Below, one piece after another: positions 35,655 to 45,336 of a stretch of 64,000 nt of DNA (the first letter of the stretch is position 1; each line of letters begins with the position of its first letter). Source of the stretch: Flavobacterium hibernum (GTDB lineage: Bacteria; Bacteroidota; Bacteroidia; Flavobacteriales; Flavobacteriaceae); NCBI RefSeq assembly GCF_000832125.1, contig NZ_JPRK01000002.1:310001-374000 (forward strand), read 5' to 3'. A program made the position numbers and the translations under genes. The notes below the pieces were generated by a model that had not been told where the DNA came from, did no database searches, and saw nothing but the letters and a program-made list of their open reading frames with translations.

Positions 35655-36854
35655 TTACCTCCCAAACCTGTAATACTCTAAATCCTCATTTTCAGTATCA
35701 TTAATCGAATCTAGAATAGAGTTCATTCCGATAACGCTAAAGGTAATTCCGTTTCCTCCAAAACCAAGAACATAATGTTCATTTTTTTTAGGGTTAGGTT
35801 TTCCAAAGTAAGGAAGACCATCTTTGGTTTCGCCAAAAGTTCCTGCCCAGGAATAATCTAATTTAAAATCAATTTTTGGAAATCTTCTTTCAAAATGTTT
35901 CAAAAGATATTGTTCTTTTTTCGGTAATAGTTTATCTCGTTTTATTGGATCTTTAAATTCTTCATCGCCTCCGCCCATAATAATGCGATTGTCTGAAGTT
36001 GCTCTAAAATATAAATACGGAGATGAAGTATCCCAAAAAATAGCATTTTTGAAAGCGGCAGGTAAAATGGGCAAACTTTCAGAAGTGATTACATAAGTAC
36101 TTTTTAAATCGACTACTTTTTCGGCTAGAGTTTCGGTACTTTCATAACCGGTACAATGAATAATATGATTGGCGGTAATCGTGAATTTATTTTCGGTATG
36201 CGCGATACATTTTCCTTTTTGGTGTTGAATAGTTGTAATGTTGGTACGATCCAGAATTTGCATTCCCTTTTTTTGGCAATAAACCAGTAAATCATTTGCC
36301 AGCCTAAACGGATCCATGATGGCAGCGGTATTAGATTCTATTGCTGCAATTGCATTTAAACCCATTTTTTCGAGATCCCATCTTTCTAGCCAGTTTACAT
36401 CAAATCCATGTTCTTTTCGGCATTTAAATTCATTTCGTAAAAACGGAATATCTTTTTTTACAGATGTAAAATAAATGCTTTTTTTAAATTCAAACTGGCA
36501 ATCACTTTTTATAGTATCGATAATAGTACGCAAATCAAATATGGCTTTTTTACCATTTTGATAGCTGTCAACAGCACATTTTTCTCCTCTTATTTTAATT
36601 AGTTCGTGTAGCGAAATATCAATTTCGTATTGCAGTAAAGCGGTGCTGGCCGCAGTACTTCCGTTACAGACATCGCGACGATCTACAAGTATTACTTTTT
36701 TGCCTTCGGTAATTAATTTGTAAGCCATTAAAGCTCCTGTTATTCCGCCTCCAATGATAAGAATAGTGGTATTCAAATCTGAATTAATTGACGGATAACT
36801 GTTTTTCATAGCATTTTTTAATGGCCAGAAAGTTTCGGTAGAGCGTAGTTTCAT
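35655..36854 (-). CDS. FAD-dependent oxidoreductase (DAO family)
   Basis: 399 residues. FAD-binding motif ILIIGGGITGALMAYKL at about 31-47 and VILVDRRDV with the ribose-binding acidic residue at about 54-62. TAASTALLQYEID after it and GFGGNGITFSVIG near residue 370 close the FAD site. No membrane segments. It belongs to the glycine/D-amino acid oxidase group; the substrate is not shown. Overlaps the end of the iron-permease gene by four bases, so it is the last gene of that operon. Confidence 0.88.
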   Translation of the reverse strand: MKLRSTETFWPLKNAMKNSYPSINSDLNTTILIIGGGITGALMAYKLITEGKKVILVDRRDVCNGSTAASTALLQYEIDISLHELIKIRGEKCAVDSYQNGKKAIFDLRTIIDTIKSDCQFEFKKSIYFTSVKKDIPFLRNEFKCRKEHGFDVNWLERWDLEKMGLNAIAAIESNTAAIMDPFRLANDLLVYCQKKGMQILDRTNITTIQHQKGKCIAHTENKFTITANHIIHCTGYESTETLAEKVVDLKSTYVITSESLPILPAAFKNAIFWDTSSPYLYFRATSDNRIIMGGGDEEFKDPIKRDKLLPKKEQYLLKHFERRFPKIDFKLDYSWAGTFGETKDGLPYFGKPNPKKNEHYVLGFGGNGITFSVIGMNSILDSINDTENEDLEYYRFGR

Positions 36855-37339
36855 TTTTTATTGATATTTCGGGTACGGGATTTAGTTCTGTTTTTGTCTT
36901 TGCGTTCGTGTTGTTCTAGCGCTTCTGCAATAGAATGTGAATTTCTGATGCTCTCATCTTTCTTCGCTAATTCACTTAGTCTATGATAGTATTTTTGAAC
37001 TATGATCATTTCTTCTTCGGTCATACTCTCAATATCTACAAGGCTATTGCTCGAGTATTCGTTTGATGCTACCAGTTCATTTAATTTTAACTGAATTGCC
37101 AGTGAATCTTTGTTCTGTGCTTTCTGAATTAAAAAAACCATCAAAAATGTAATGATCGTTGTTCCTGTATTGATTACTAATTGCCAGGTTTCTGAATAAT
37201 CGAAAATTGGACCTGAAATTGCCCAGGCGACTACAATTAAAAATGCGCCAATAAAAGCAGGCGTGCTTCCTGCTGCTTTAGAGACATTTGTCGCAAATTT
37301 TTCAAAGGCGCTGCTTTTATTTTGTTTTTTAGTTTTCAT
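36851..37339 (-). CDS. Low-affinity iron permease family membrane protein
   Basis: 162 residues. Two hydrophobic helices (FIGAFLIVVAWAIS and VINTGTTIITFLMVFLIQ) followed by the family motif NKDSLAIQLKLNELV, then a soluble charged tail (about 108-162) rich in Glu and Lys. The motif after the second helix is typical of PF04120-type proteins, named from yeast FET4; bacterial members are short and iron transport by them is not proven. Twelve bases after the AsmA-like gene and overlapping the oxidoreductase gene, so cotranscribed. Confidence 0.8.
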   Translation of the reverse strand: MKTKKQNKSSAFEKFATNVSKAAGSTPAFIGAFLIVVAWAISGPIFDYSETWQLVINTGTTIITFLMVFLIQKAQNKDSLAIQLKLNELVASNEYSSNSLVDIESMTEEEMIIVQKYYHRLSELAKKDESIRNSHSIAEALEQHERKDKNRTKSRTRNINKK

Positions 37340-37350
37340 TTCAATTTGAT

Positions 37351-40164
37351 TTATGGTTTACTCACTTTTTCTTCCCGAATTACTTTATTGTGTACTTCGT
37401 CATAAATGGCGTCGTTTATTTTTTTACCGGTTTTACTAAAAACTTTAATTTTTGGATCTTGATGTGTACCGGTTATAACGATTGGAATTCCAATAAGACC
37501 AAATGGCGGAAGCCCTAATCGCATTCTTAAATCCAGTAAACCATCAAAACTTGTAGTTCCTTTTATTGTAGGTTTAAAGGCAGCTACGGTAAAGGAGAAA
37601 GGTTCTACATGAATTAAATTGTTATCGATACTTGATTTAATTTCAATTCCTTTCATATCAGGATTATCCAAACCTTTTTGACCGGTTTTAGAACTAATTC
37701 CGTCAAATAATTTTAAACCTTTCAGTTGTACATCGCGCAAGTTTAAAGTTCCGCCGCCTTCAAGAGATTCGTAAATTGGTCCCATATTTCCGTTTAAATC
37801 TCCTTTAATTTTATAATCGACAGAAATAATTCCTTTTGCTTTTTCGGCTACGGTAACCATATCATGAAACATCGGAATTTCTTTGTAAGCTCTTTCTACA
37901 CTAAAATCTTTGGCTTTAAAATGAGCATCAAAATGTGCCGAAGTTGGCGTTTCATCTTTATACGAAGCGTCGATTCCTAAAATGCAGTCAATGATATTAA
38001 AAGTGCCATTTTCTAAATAAAAACCACTTTTAGCAATTCCTACTTTTCCGGAAAGTTTATTCAGGACTAATCCATTATATTCTACTTTATCGGCATTGGC
38101 ATTAAGAGTAACATTTAAATTTTTGGGAACAATAACGACACCGCTCATTTTAGGATGATCTTCTTTTGCATATTCTACTTCGATATTGCGATCTGTGTTT
38201 TCTCCTTTTTTAAGTGCCATAAATTCATCAACATTAATAAGTTTAGATTTCATGTTGAAGTTTCCTGTCAAAGTTCCGTGCGATTCCAAAAAGTAATTAA
38301 TCGTATTGAGTAAATATCCGTTAATATCAAAATCTGATTTTCCATAGGAAGCATAGAATTTATCGAACCACATTTTTTCATTTTGAAAGCGAAAATTTCC
38401 TTGTTTGATAAAAAATGCTTTCGGGAATAACTCAGATGTAGCTTTAATGTTTTTTAATACAAGAGTTCCGCGATTATCCAGTTTATCGTATTGTCCTTTA
38501 GTGGCATAACTTTGTTTTCCTTTAAGTGAAAGATCGGCTTTTGCATAACCTGTAACATCAAGACCTTTTTGAGAAAAAACCTGATAAATTCGCCCGACAT
38601 TTAATTCACCTTTAATTTTGGCATTGTAAGCCAAATCGCTAAAGTCTGAAAGTGTAGCATTTACATACATCGGATTTCTTTCAAAAACAAACGATGCGGG
38701 AGCTACAGCAACAATTAAATCCTGATAGGTTCCGGCTTTATTAAGCACATTGGCGACAAACGTAATATTGGTAATAGGATTAGGGTAAGAGTCTGTTTTA
38801 AACCAGCCATCTCGAAGTGAGATTCCGCCAATAGTTTTAGGAAACAATTTTTTAGTAGTACTAAAAATCCCTTTTGCCTGAATGTTTGTTTTTAAAATTC
38901 CTTTTATGTCAATAGAACTTAAGCCCAAGGCAGCATCGACTGTAGCTAAATCCAGAGCACCTTTTACGCTGGCATCGACTGTCATTTCAGTAAAACCTTT
39001 ACTGCGCAAATAAGCGTTAAAATAATCTTTTTCACCAACTTTAAATTTAAAGGTTTCAAGATTAATTAAAAGCTTTTCGACATCAAGTGATGGCAAAACA
39101 GCATTTAGATTCATTTGAAAATCTGTTAATGGAGCAGGTGCATTTTGATAATTTATAGCGCCTTTATCAATTTTTAAATTGAAAGCTAAATCGGGTTTTT
39201 GCTTTTTGGCAACATTATAATTTCCTCTAAAAGTAAAAAGTAAATCACTTTTACCGGAAATTTCGGTTTCTTCCAGCCAGGTTAAATATTCTGGTGGCAT
39301 GACCGAAAATAAATCTTTTAAGGTTGTGTTTGTAGATGCTGCTTTAATATTGATTTTATAACCATCTCTTAAAATAGTAAACAAACCAGTAAATTCTAGT
39401 GGTAATTTATTGATTTTTAATTCGTTTTTTTGAAGTATAAACGAAAGAGCATGTGTATTAATTCTGGTAATTAAATCTGCACGGACTTCTTTTTTTCTAA
39501 GATAAGCCGTTCTGTCGTAATAAAAATCGACAGTATCAATTCGGGCATCAGTATTTAAATCAAAAATATCTTCGCTTAAATTTCCTTTTCCAATATAATT
39601 AAAACCTTTTGCATCAACTAGAATTTTGGCAGATCGATCATTGTATTTTACATGACAATCTTCAAGATCAATTCGTTCCAGCCTTATAGCAGTTCCTTCT
39701 TCAGGAGCATTAGGATCGTTTTGTTTTTCGTCGCGATCTTCGGGCGCAACATAAATATTATAATTGGCTTGACCTTTTTGGTTTACCATAATATTTATAA
39801 GTGCTTTTGAAACATATAGTTTATTAATTTTTACTTCATTATCAAAAATTAATCTTTTTAAATTAATTCCAAAAGCAACCTGATTTGCTTTCAGTAAAGT
39901 ATCATTACGAAAAGGCGCAGATCCGGTAAGTGATACATCATCAAGCGAAACTGTTAATGAAGGAAAATGTGTAAAAAATGACAATCTGGACTTGGTAAAA
40001 TCTAATTTTGTATCTAAACGTTCGTTCGCAACTTTTTTAACTTCAGTAGCAACTGTTCCAGGGAATAGCAATGGTATTAAAAACAATAATAGCAAGATAC
40101 TTGCTATTATTATTCCTGTAATTTTTAGTATTTTTAGGCTTATATTTTTATATGAAGTTCTCAT
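37351..40164 (-). CDS. AsmA-like large protein
   Basis: 937 residues. One N-terminal membrane anchor (about 12-32, IIASILLLLFLIPLLFP), then a very long, mainly beta region with repeated blocks (KADLSLKG, FDINGYLLNT, FSVERAYKEIP), and a C-terminal AsmA signature ending LPPFGLIGIPIVITGTHQDPKIKVFSK. This is the AsmA/TamB class of bridge-like proteins thought to move lipids between inner and outer membrane. Nineteen bases from the MlaD-like gene, in the order MlaE, MlaF, MlaD, AsmA. The linkage makes a joint lipid-traffic role plausible; it is an inference. Confidence 0.87.
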   Translation of the reverse strand: MRTSYKNISLKILKITGIIIASILLLLFLIPLLFPGTVATEVKKVANERLDTKLDFTKSRLSFFTHFPSLTVSLDDVSLTGSAPFRNDTLLKANQVAFGINLKRLIFDNEVKINKLYVSKALINIMVNQKGQANYNIYVAPEDRDEKQNDPNAPEEGTAIRLERIDLEDCHVKYNDRSAKILVDAKGFNYIGKGNLSEDIFDLNTDARIDTVDFYYDRTAYLRKKEVRADLITRINTHALSFILQKNELKINKLPLEFTGLFTILRDGYKINIKAASTNTTLKDLFSVMPPEYLTWLEETEISGKSDLLFTFRGNYNVAKKQKPDLAFNLKIDKGAINYQNAPAPLTDFQMNLNAVLPSLDVEKLLINLETFKFKVGEKDYFNAYLRSKGFTEMTVDASVKGALDLATVDAALGLSSIDIKGILKTNIQAKGIFSTTKKLFPKTIGGISLRDGWFKTDSYPNPITNITFVANVLNKAGTYQDLIVAVAPASFVFERNPMYVNATLSDFSDLAYNAKIKGELNVGRIYQVFSQKGLDVTGYAKADLSLKGKQSYATKGQYDKLDNRGTLVLKNIKATSELFPKAFFIKQGNFRFQNEKMWFDKFYASYGKSDFDINGYLLNTINYFLESHGTLTGNFNMKSKLINVDEFMALKKGENTDRNIEVEYAKEDHPKMSGVVIVPKNLNVTLNANADKVEYNGLVLNKLSGKVGIAKSGFYLENGTFNIIDCILGIDASYKDETPTSAHFDAHFKAKDFSVERAYKEIPMFHDMVTVAEKAKGIISVDYKIKGDLNGNMGPIYESLEGGGTLNLRDVQLKGLKLFDGISSKTGQKGLDNPDMKGIEIKSSIDNNLIHVEPFSFTVAAFKPTIKGTTSFDGLLDLRMRLGLPPFGLIGIPIVITGTHQDPKIKVFSKTGKKINDAIYDEVHNKVIREEKVSKP

Positions 40165-40182
40165 ATTTAAGGCTTTGATGTG

Positions 40183-41040
40183 TTACTTTTTTGCTTTGTC
40201 GGCCTGAGCTTTTTTAGCGTCTTCTTCTTTTTGCTTATCCTGCTTTTCTTTCTCTTTTGCGGCTTTTTCCTGTTTTTCTTTCTCCTCTTTTGCTTTTTCT
40301 TCTTTAGCCTTTTCCGCTTTTTTTTGCTGCTCTTCCTGTTTCTCTTTTATTTCTTCTTGTTTCTTTTCTTTAGCTTTTTCTTTTTTCTTGAAATATCCTT
40401 TTAGCAGGAAATTACTTTTTGCAGCTTCCATATTTTCGCTAAAACCTTTGGTACCTGATTCTAAATTACTAATTGTATTCGAAACGCTACTCGCCATTTT
40501 ATCATCACGAACTAATCTTGCCAGCGCACCGTTTCCGTTATTCATACTATGGCTAAAAATGGCTAATTCGTCAGTTATTACAGCAGCATTGTCAACACTT
40601 TTCTTTACACTTTTCATTAAATCCTGCATTTCGATTCCATTTATCGAAGCAATTGCGCCACCATTTTCGATCACTTTTCGAGATTTTACACCTGGAGAAA
40701 TAGTCAATACTTTATCGCCCATTAAACCATCAGAACCAATACTTGCGCGAGCATCTGTTTTAATAAATTCTCGTACATCATCTTTTATAACCATAGACAC
40801 CACAACCGAAGAATCGTTTATAAGCCTGATTTCTTCGACAGTTCCAATATTAATTCCTGAAAAACGTACATTATTACCTACTTCTAAACCACTAACGGTT
40901 TTAAATTTTGAGGTAAGATGAAATGTTGAGCCAAATAGATTTTTTTGTTTCCCAATAAAGTAAACTGCCATTATAAAAAGCAATAAACCTATTGTTACAA
41001 ACATTCCTAATTTCCAAGTATATCCAGATTGCTTATCCAT
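40183..41040 (-). CDS. MlaD-family (MCE domain) protein with a long Lys/Glu tail
   Basis: 285 residues. N-terminal helix (GMFVTIGLLLFIMAVYFI) anchors it in the inner membrane. The MCE domain (about 38-120) contains TVSGLEVGNNVRFSGINIGTV, the family signature. A helical part follows (about 130-215). The last 70 residues are almost only Lys, Glu, Ala and Gln in long repeats (KAEKAKEEKAKEEKEKQEK), an unusually charged tail that could form a coil or hold the protein near other factors. Member of a lipid transport complex with the adjacent MlaF and MlaE proteins. Confidence 0.88.
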   Translation of the reverse strand: MDKQSGYTWKLGMFVTIGLLLFIMAVYFIGKQKNLFGSTFHLTSKFKTVSGLEVGNNVRFSGINIGTVEEIRLINDSSVVVSMVIKDDVREFIKTDARASIGSDGLMGDKVLTISPGVKSRKVIENGGAIASINGIEMQDLMKSVKKSVDNAAVITDELAIFSHSMNNGNGALARLVRDDKMASSVSNTISNLESGTKGFSENMEAAKSNFLLKGYFKKKEKAKEKKQEEIKEKQEEQQKKAEKAKEEKAKEEKEKQEKAAKEKEKQDKQKEEDAKKAQADKAKK

Positions 41041-41065
41041 GATTTCTAATGATTTATTTTTAATG

Positions 41066-41845
41066 TTATTGAAAAAAAGAGCGAACCCATTCGTCTTCGT
41101 CTTTTTCTAGTTCTTCATAAGTTCCTTCGGCGTGAATGATTCCATCTTTCAAAACCATAATACGATCTGCAGTTAATTTGGCGCAAGCCATATCGTGCGT
41201 AATAATGATCGAGGTTGTTTTTCGTTTATGTTTAATATCTAGAATTAATTCACTTATTTCTCTTGATGTAATGGTATCTAATCCTGTTGTTGGTTCATCG
41301 TATAAAATGATTTCCGGTTTTAAGATCAAGGTTCTGGCCAAGCCAATTCTCTTTTGCATTCCTCCAGATAATTCAGATGGCATTTTATCAATTGCATCGC
41401 TCAAACCAACATTATCCAGCGCTTCCATTACTTCGCTTTCAACTTCCTCCGGAGTAAGATCTTTTTTGTGTTTTTTTAGTGTAAAAGCTAAGTTTTCTCG
41501 AACAGACATTGAATCGTACAAAGCACCACTTTGAAACAAAAATCCAATTCGGACTCTAATTTTGTTTAATTCAGATTTGCTTAAATTCAATACGTTTTCA
41601 TTAAACACTTTTATCTCGCCTTGATCAGGTTCAATTAAACCAACGATACATTTTATAGTAACTGATTTTCCTGAGCCTGAACGTCCAAGAATCACTAAAT
41701 CTTCGCCTTTATTAACGCTTAGATTTACGCCTTGTAAAATTTTGTTATCTGTACCAAAAGTTTTGTGCAAATTCTTAATCTCAAGGATTGGGGTTTTGCT
41801 TTTTTCTTTTGTTTTAGGTTCTATATTTTTTTTCTCTTTAATCAT
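41066..41845 (-). CDS. ABC transporter ATP-binding protein, MlaF-like
   Basis: 259 residues. Walker A GRSGSGKS at 54-61, Q-loop in FLFQSGALYDSMSV, signature LSGGMQKR, Walker B ILYDEPTTGLD and the switch His in IIITHD. The N-terminal 18 residues are an extra basic extension. It powers phospholipid movement together with the MlaE permease, with which its stop and start codons are two bases apart. Confidence 0.92.
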   Translation of the reverse strand: MIKEKKNIEPKTKEKSKTPILEIKNLHKTFGTDNKILQGVNLSVNKGEDLVILGRSGSGKSVTIKCIVGLIEPDQGEIKVFNENVLNLSKSELNKIRVRIGFLFQSGALYDSMSVRENLAFTLKKHKKDLTPEEVESEVMEALDNVGLSDAIDKMPSELSGGMQKRIGLARTLILKPEIILYDEPTTGLDTITSREISELILDIKHKRKTTSIIITHDMACAKLTADRIMVLKDGIIHAEGTYEELEKDEDEWVRSFFQ

Positions 41846-41847
41846 TT

Positions 41848-42606
41848 TTAGAAGAATAAATCGGTTATTTGAACTGCGACCATATCAAGTATAAAAATGG
41901 TTAGCGAAGCCGTTACTACTGCAGAATTTGCAGCTTTACCAACACTTTCTGTTCCATTTGAGGCATTAAAACCTTTGTAGCACCCAATCATTCCAATAAA
42001 GAAGCCAAAAAAGAAGGTTTTAATAGTGGCCGGAATTAAATCTAAAAATTCTAACGACTGAAAAATTTGGGTTAGATATCTGTAGAAGTTAACATCACCA
42101 TGAATGTTAATACCAACATAACCACCAAGAATACCTACAGCATCTGCAAAAAAGACTAGTAGTGGCACCATTAAAGTACAAGCCAAAATTCGGGTAACTA
42201 CTAAATAATTATATGGGTTTATTGCCGAAACTTCCATGGCATCAATTTGTTCTGTAACTTTCATTGAACCTAATTCGGCACCAATTCCAGATGAAATTTT
42301 TCCGGCACAAATTAGGGCTGTAATTACAGGTGCAATTTCTCTAATTAAAGAAAGTGCCACCATTCCGGGTAACCAAGATTCTGCACCAAATTTTACCAAA
42401 GTTGGTCTTGATTGTAGCGTAAGAACCAATCCCATTATAAAACCGGTTATTGCTACTAAAGGCAGGGATTTGTACCCAATAATATAACATTGTTTCAAAA
42501 GCTCTTTTGTTTCATAAGGAGGAACAAAAACTTCCTTAAAAAACTGCTTAGCAAACAAAGTTACGTTGCCTATTTCGGTGAATGTATTTTTTAAAGTGAG
42601 TATCAA
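41848..42606 (-). CDS. MlaE-family ABC permease
   Basis: 252 residues. Several membrane helices with the conserved motif GAELGSMKVTEQIDAMEVSAINPYNYLVVTR (about 110-140), diagnostic of the MlaE/YrbE group. The C-terminal motif GCYKGFNASNGTESVGKAANSAVV is also typical. First gene of the MlaE-MlaF-MlaD-AsmA run. No signal peptide needed; inner-membrane permease for phospholipid transport. Confidence 0.9.
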   Translation of the reverse strand: MILTLKNTFTEIGNVTLFAKQFFKEVFVPPYETKELLKQCYIIGYKSLPLVAITGFIMGLVLTLQSRPTLVKFGAESWLPGMVALSLIREIAPVITALICAGKISSGIGAELGSMKVTEQIDAMEVSAINPYNYLVVTRILACTLMVPLLVFFADAVGILGGYVGINIHGDVNFYRYLTQIFQSLEFLDLIPATIKTFFFGFFIGMIGCYKGFNASNGTESVGKAANSAVVTASLTIFILDMVAVQITDLFF

Positions 42607-42875
42607 AATACTAATGTTTTAGTCGTTAAACCTGCTGAATGAAAACCAACAGTTTAGATGGTTATAAACTCTTAATTATTATAGATTAAAATTACTTTAG
42701 AAGTAAGGAAAAAATCTTACACAACTTTTTACGAAGTTTATATAATTAACATAATGAAACACAATAATTAAAATAAAGTAGCGTTAGTGCGAAAATGTTA
42801 AAAAACAAAAAATCCCTTCGAAAAGGGATTTTTAGGGTCAATAGTATATTTAGTTAGGAATATAATATTAGTCAA
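42607..42875. other. Intergenic region upstream of mlaE-like gene
   Basis: About 270 bases. The left part should hold the promoter of the lipid transport operon (no box chosen). The right part holds a terminator (separate entry) that ends the glycosyltransferase gene. No ORF seen. Confidence 0.5.
42808..42833 (-). terminator. Terminator of the glycosyltransferase gene
   Basis: AAAAATCCCTT (42808-42818), loop CGAA, AAGGGATTTTT (42823-42833). Read on the minus strand it ends in T-rich sequence, about 45 bases after the stop of the GT4 gene at 42876. Confidence 0.85.
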
Positions 42876-45146
42876 TTATGAATTAATTGCGATTCCGGAT
42901 TTAGTTTTCATAAGTGGGATAACTTTAATTTCAGATAATTTAAGGTTCTCCATTAATAATCTCGCATTTAAATAACATACAGTAGATTCAGCACCTTGGT
43001 TTAGATTTACGTTTTCTTTTTCGAGTCCGTCATAACCGCCTCCGCTTATTGGATTGTACATTATTTGTCCAAGATGATTTTTTCCTAAAAACCAGTTAAA
43101 GGCTATTTTCATTTTTTGCTTGTATTCTGGAGTACCAAAAGCATTATAAAATGAATTTAAGGTATGAATAGTGTAGGCAACATCAATAGGTTGTTCTCCG
43201 TATTCCTGAGGTTCAGAGCCTTTATGTAACCATCCATTATTAGAAATTACTTTAAAGTTTTTATCGTTAAACATTTTCGACATTAAAAAGTCAAGTGAAT
43301 CTAAAGCTACTTTTTTGTAAATAGGTTTATTGGTGGTTAAAAAAGCAAAAAGCATAGATTCCGGTAAAATACCATTTCCGTATGTCATGTAGTTTTCAAA
43401 CCATTTCCAATCTTTTGTAGCATGGATTTCATAATTAGAAAGCAATTTAGCATTTAGTTTATTGATAATTGCTGAAACGTACAAATTAGGAACGGCTGTA
43501 TGATAAAGATATAAGCCTTTTGTAGCAAAACCTATTGAACGTGGCGACTGAATAGTTTCGGCCCATTTTAATGAATTTAATAAACATTGCGATGCTTTTT
43601 TAGATATAGCTTCAGGAAGAATATCGCCAATCGAAATTACAGTTCCTAAAGCCCAGATTGCTCTTGCATTAGAATCTTCGAGGTTAACTTCGGCATTTTG
43701 TTCAATGTGTTCGCGATTTTCCTGATCGACATAATTGATAAAATCTCCTTTGGGCTGTTGGCAACGAATGATAAAGTCTAAATAAATTAAGATATAAGCT
43801 AAATCTTCTTTGTCCTGAGTAAGTTTATAATGCATACAAATTGCAATTAATGCACGTGCATTATCATCTAGTGTGTATCCTGATTCTAAGTCCGGGATTG
43901 AAATTTTGCTAAATTGAATAATTCCCAAATCTGTTGTCATTCTTTTAATATGCCCTAATTGAATAGATGGATATGTGTATTTTATTTCTGCCGGATTTTC
44001 AATTAGTTTTTTATAAGTATCCATATGTGTAATGGCTACGTTTTCCCAAGATGAAGCTCTAGTTTTTCTAAACGCATTAATTCCCATTTCTCGTCTTAAA
44101 TTATCATCAGAAAGGAGTTTAATAGTGGCTTTTGCAAATTGATCTACATTTCCAATATCAACTAAAATTCCAGAATCTGGGGTTAATACTTCTAGTGTAT
44201 GCGGAATTTTTGATGCGACTATCGGGCAAGCGCAACTCATAGCATAAGAAAAAGTGCCGCTTACTGCCTGATTAGGATCTTTTGAGGTAAACAAATAAAC
44301 ATCGGTTGCTTTTAAGTAATCCAAAAGTTCATTTGTATCTAAATATTGATTGATAAAACGAACATTGTCTTTTAAGTCTAAATCTTCGACCAAAGCTTCC
44401 AATTTATCACGATAAGCATCAACGCCATCAATAATTAAATTTGGATGTGTTTTTCCGATAATTAAATATAAAACATTAGGTTCTTTTTTGATGATTTTTG
44501 GAAGTGCTTGTAAACCGGTTTCAATGTTTTTTCCTTCGCCCAGAAGTCCAAAAGTCGAAAGTACTTTCCTGTCTTGAATATCAAATTTTAATTTTGCCTG
44601 ATCTGGAGTTTCATAAATTACAATATGAGTTCCGTGTGGTACACAAGTAATAATTTCTTTTTCGATTCCGTAATCATTAATTAGAATTTCTTTGGATTGA
44701 TTTGTCATTACAAAAACGGAGTTGCTGTAACTCAAAAGTAATTTTACAAAAGTCCTCAATTCGTTATTTGGATTTGGAATAACGCTGTGAAAAGTATAGG
44801 TTAAAGGCTTCTTGATTACGTTTAAAAAATCTAATAGATAATCGCCATAATTTCCACCAAATAAACCAAACTCGTGCTGTATATGAACCAATTTTACCGA
44901 TTTATCTTTGTTGATTGCTTCGGCAACTTTGGCGTATTCTTTTTTATCTTTTGTATTTAAGGTAAAGGCTTGCGTAGGTTTTTCTTTTGGACTATCAACT
45001 AATTCACAAATTTGGCAACTGACTGATTTGCCAAAAACATCTGTAATTCCTTTAATGGTGTCTTGCGTATACGTAGCTATGCCACATTGTGTTGGCGGAA
45101 ATGTAGATAGAAAAACTATTTTTGATTTATTTGATATCGTCTTCAT
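42876..45146 (-). CDS. GT4 glycosyltransferase with C-terminal helical toroid domain
   Basis: 756 residues, twice the length of a normal GT4 enzyme. Residues about 1-385 are a GT-B glycosyltransferase: STFPPTQCGIATYTQDT at the start, VHIQHEFGLFGGNYGD, and the C-terminal half with FGLLGEGKN and EHDPxx-type region in AVSGTFSYAMSCACPIVASKIPHTLEVL. Residues about 395-740 are a helical region with repeated helices (NARALIAICMHYKL, NARAIWALGTVI), like an alpha/alpha-toroid. The sugar donor is unknown; mannosyl transfer is common in relatives. Preceded by a 49-codon membrane ORF. Confidence 0.85.
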   Translation of the reverse strand: MKTISNKSKIVFLSTFPPTQCGIATYTQDTIKGITDVFGKSVSCQICELVDSPKEKPTQAFTLNTKDKKEYAKVAEAINKDKSVKLVHIQHEFGLFGGNYGDYLLDFLNVIKKPLTYTFHSVIPNPNNELRTFVKLLLSYSNSVFVMTNQSKEILINDYGIEKEIITCVPHGTHIVIYETPDQAKLKFDIQDRKVLSTFGLLGEGKNIETGLQALPKIIKKEPNVLYLIIGKTHPNLIIDGVDAYRDKLEALVEDLDLKDNVRFINQYLDTNELLDYLKATDVYLFTSKDPNQAVSGTFSYAMSCACPIVASKIPHTLEVLTPDSGILVDIGNVDQFAKATIKLLSDDNLRREMGINAFRKTRASSWENVAITHMDTYKKLIENPAEIKYTYPSIQLGHIKRMTTDLGIIQFSKISIPDLESGYTLDDNARALIAICMHYKLTQDKEDLAYILIYLDFIIRCQQPKGDFINYVDQENREHIEQNAEVNLEDSNARAIWALGTVISIGDILPEAISKKASQCLLNSLKWAETIQSPRSIGFATKGLYLYHTAVPNLYVSAIINKLNAKLLSNYEIHATKDWKWFENYMTYGNGILPESMLFAFLTTNKPIYKKVALDSLDFLMSKMFNDKNFKVISNNGWLHKGSEPQEYGEQPIDVAYTIHTLNSFYNAFGTPEYKQKMKIAFNWFLGKNHLGQIMYNPISGGGYDGLEKENVNLNQGAESTVCYLNARLLMENLKLSEIKVIPLMKTKSGIAINS

Positions 45147-45186
45147 GGGGTTTTTACTTTAAATCGATTAATAAGTCGTTTGAAAT

Positions 45187-45336
45187 TCAGTCAAGCCACC
45201 GCAATTTTATTGTTAGTAGCACCGTAATAAATATATAAAAGGCTGTCAAAAAAGGCATTTCTCGATAGAAAGCAACATATTTTAGATAACCATGACGTTC
45301 ATATAATTCAGATCGTTTTAGGATCCTTTTTTGCAT
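45187..45336 (-). CDS. Small single-span membrane protein, 49 residues
   Basis: Not in the usual size range, but the frame is open from ATG at 45336 to TGA at 45187. The product starts MQKRILKRSELYERHGYLKY, a basic head, then has one membrane helix PFLTAFYIFITVLLTIKLRW. It ends 41 bases before the start of the glycosyltransferase gene in the same direction, so it may be the first gene of that transcript. The positive-inside pattern is right for an N-in topology. No family recognised; the evidence is the frame, the helix and the position. Confidence 0.4.
   Translation of the reverse strand: MQKRILKRSELYERHGYLKYVAFYREMPFLTAFYIFITVLLTIKLRWLD

Noticed and set aside
40180..40404. Phe/Leu-rich frame opposite the MlaD tail
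   Set aside because: It is the antisense of the Lys/Glu-rich repeats, which read as Phe and Leu; not a membrane protein gene.
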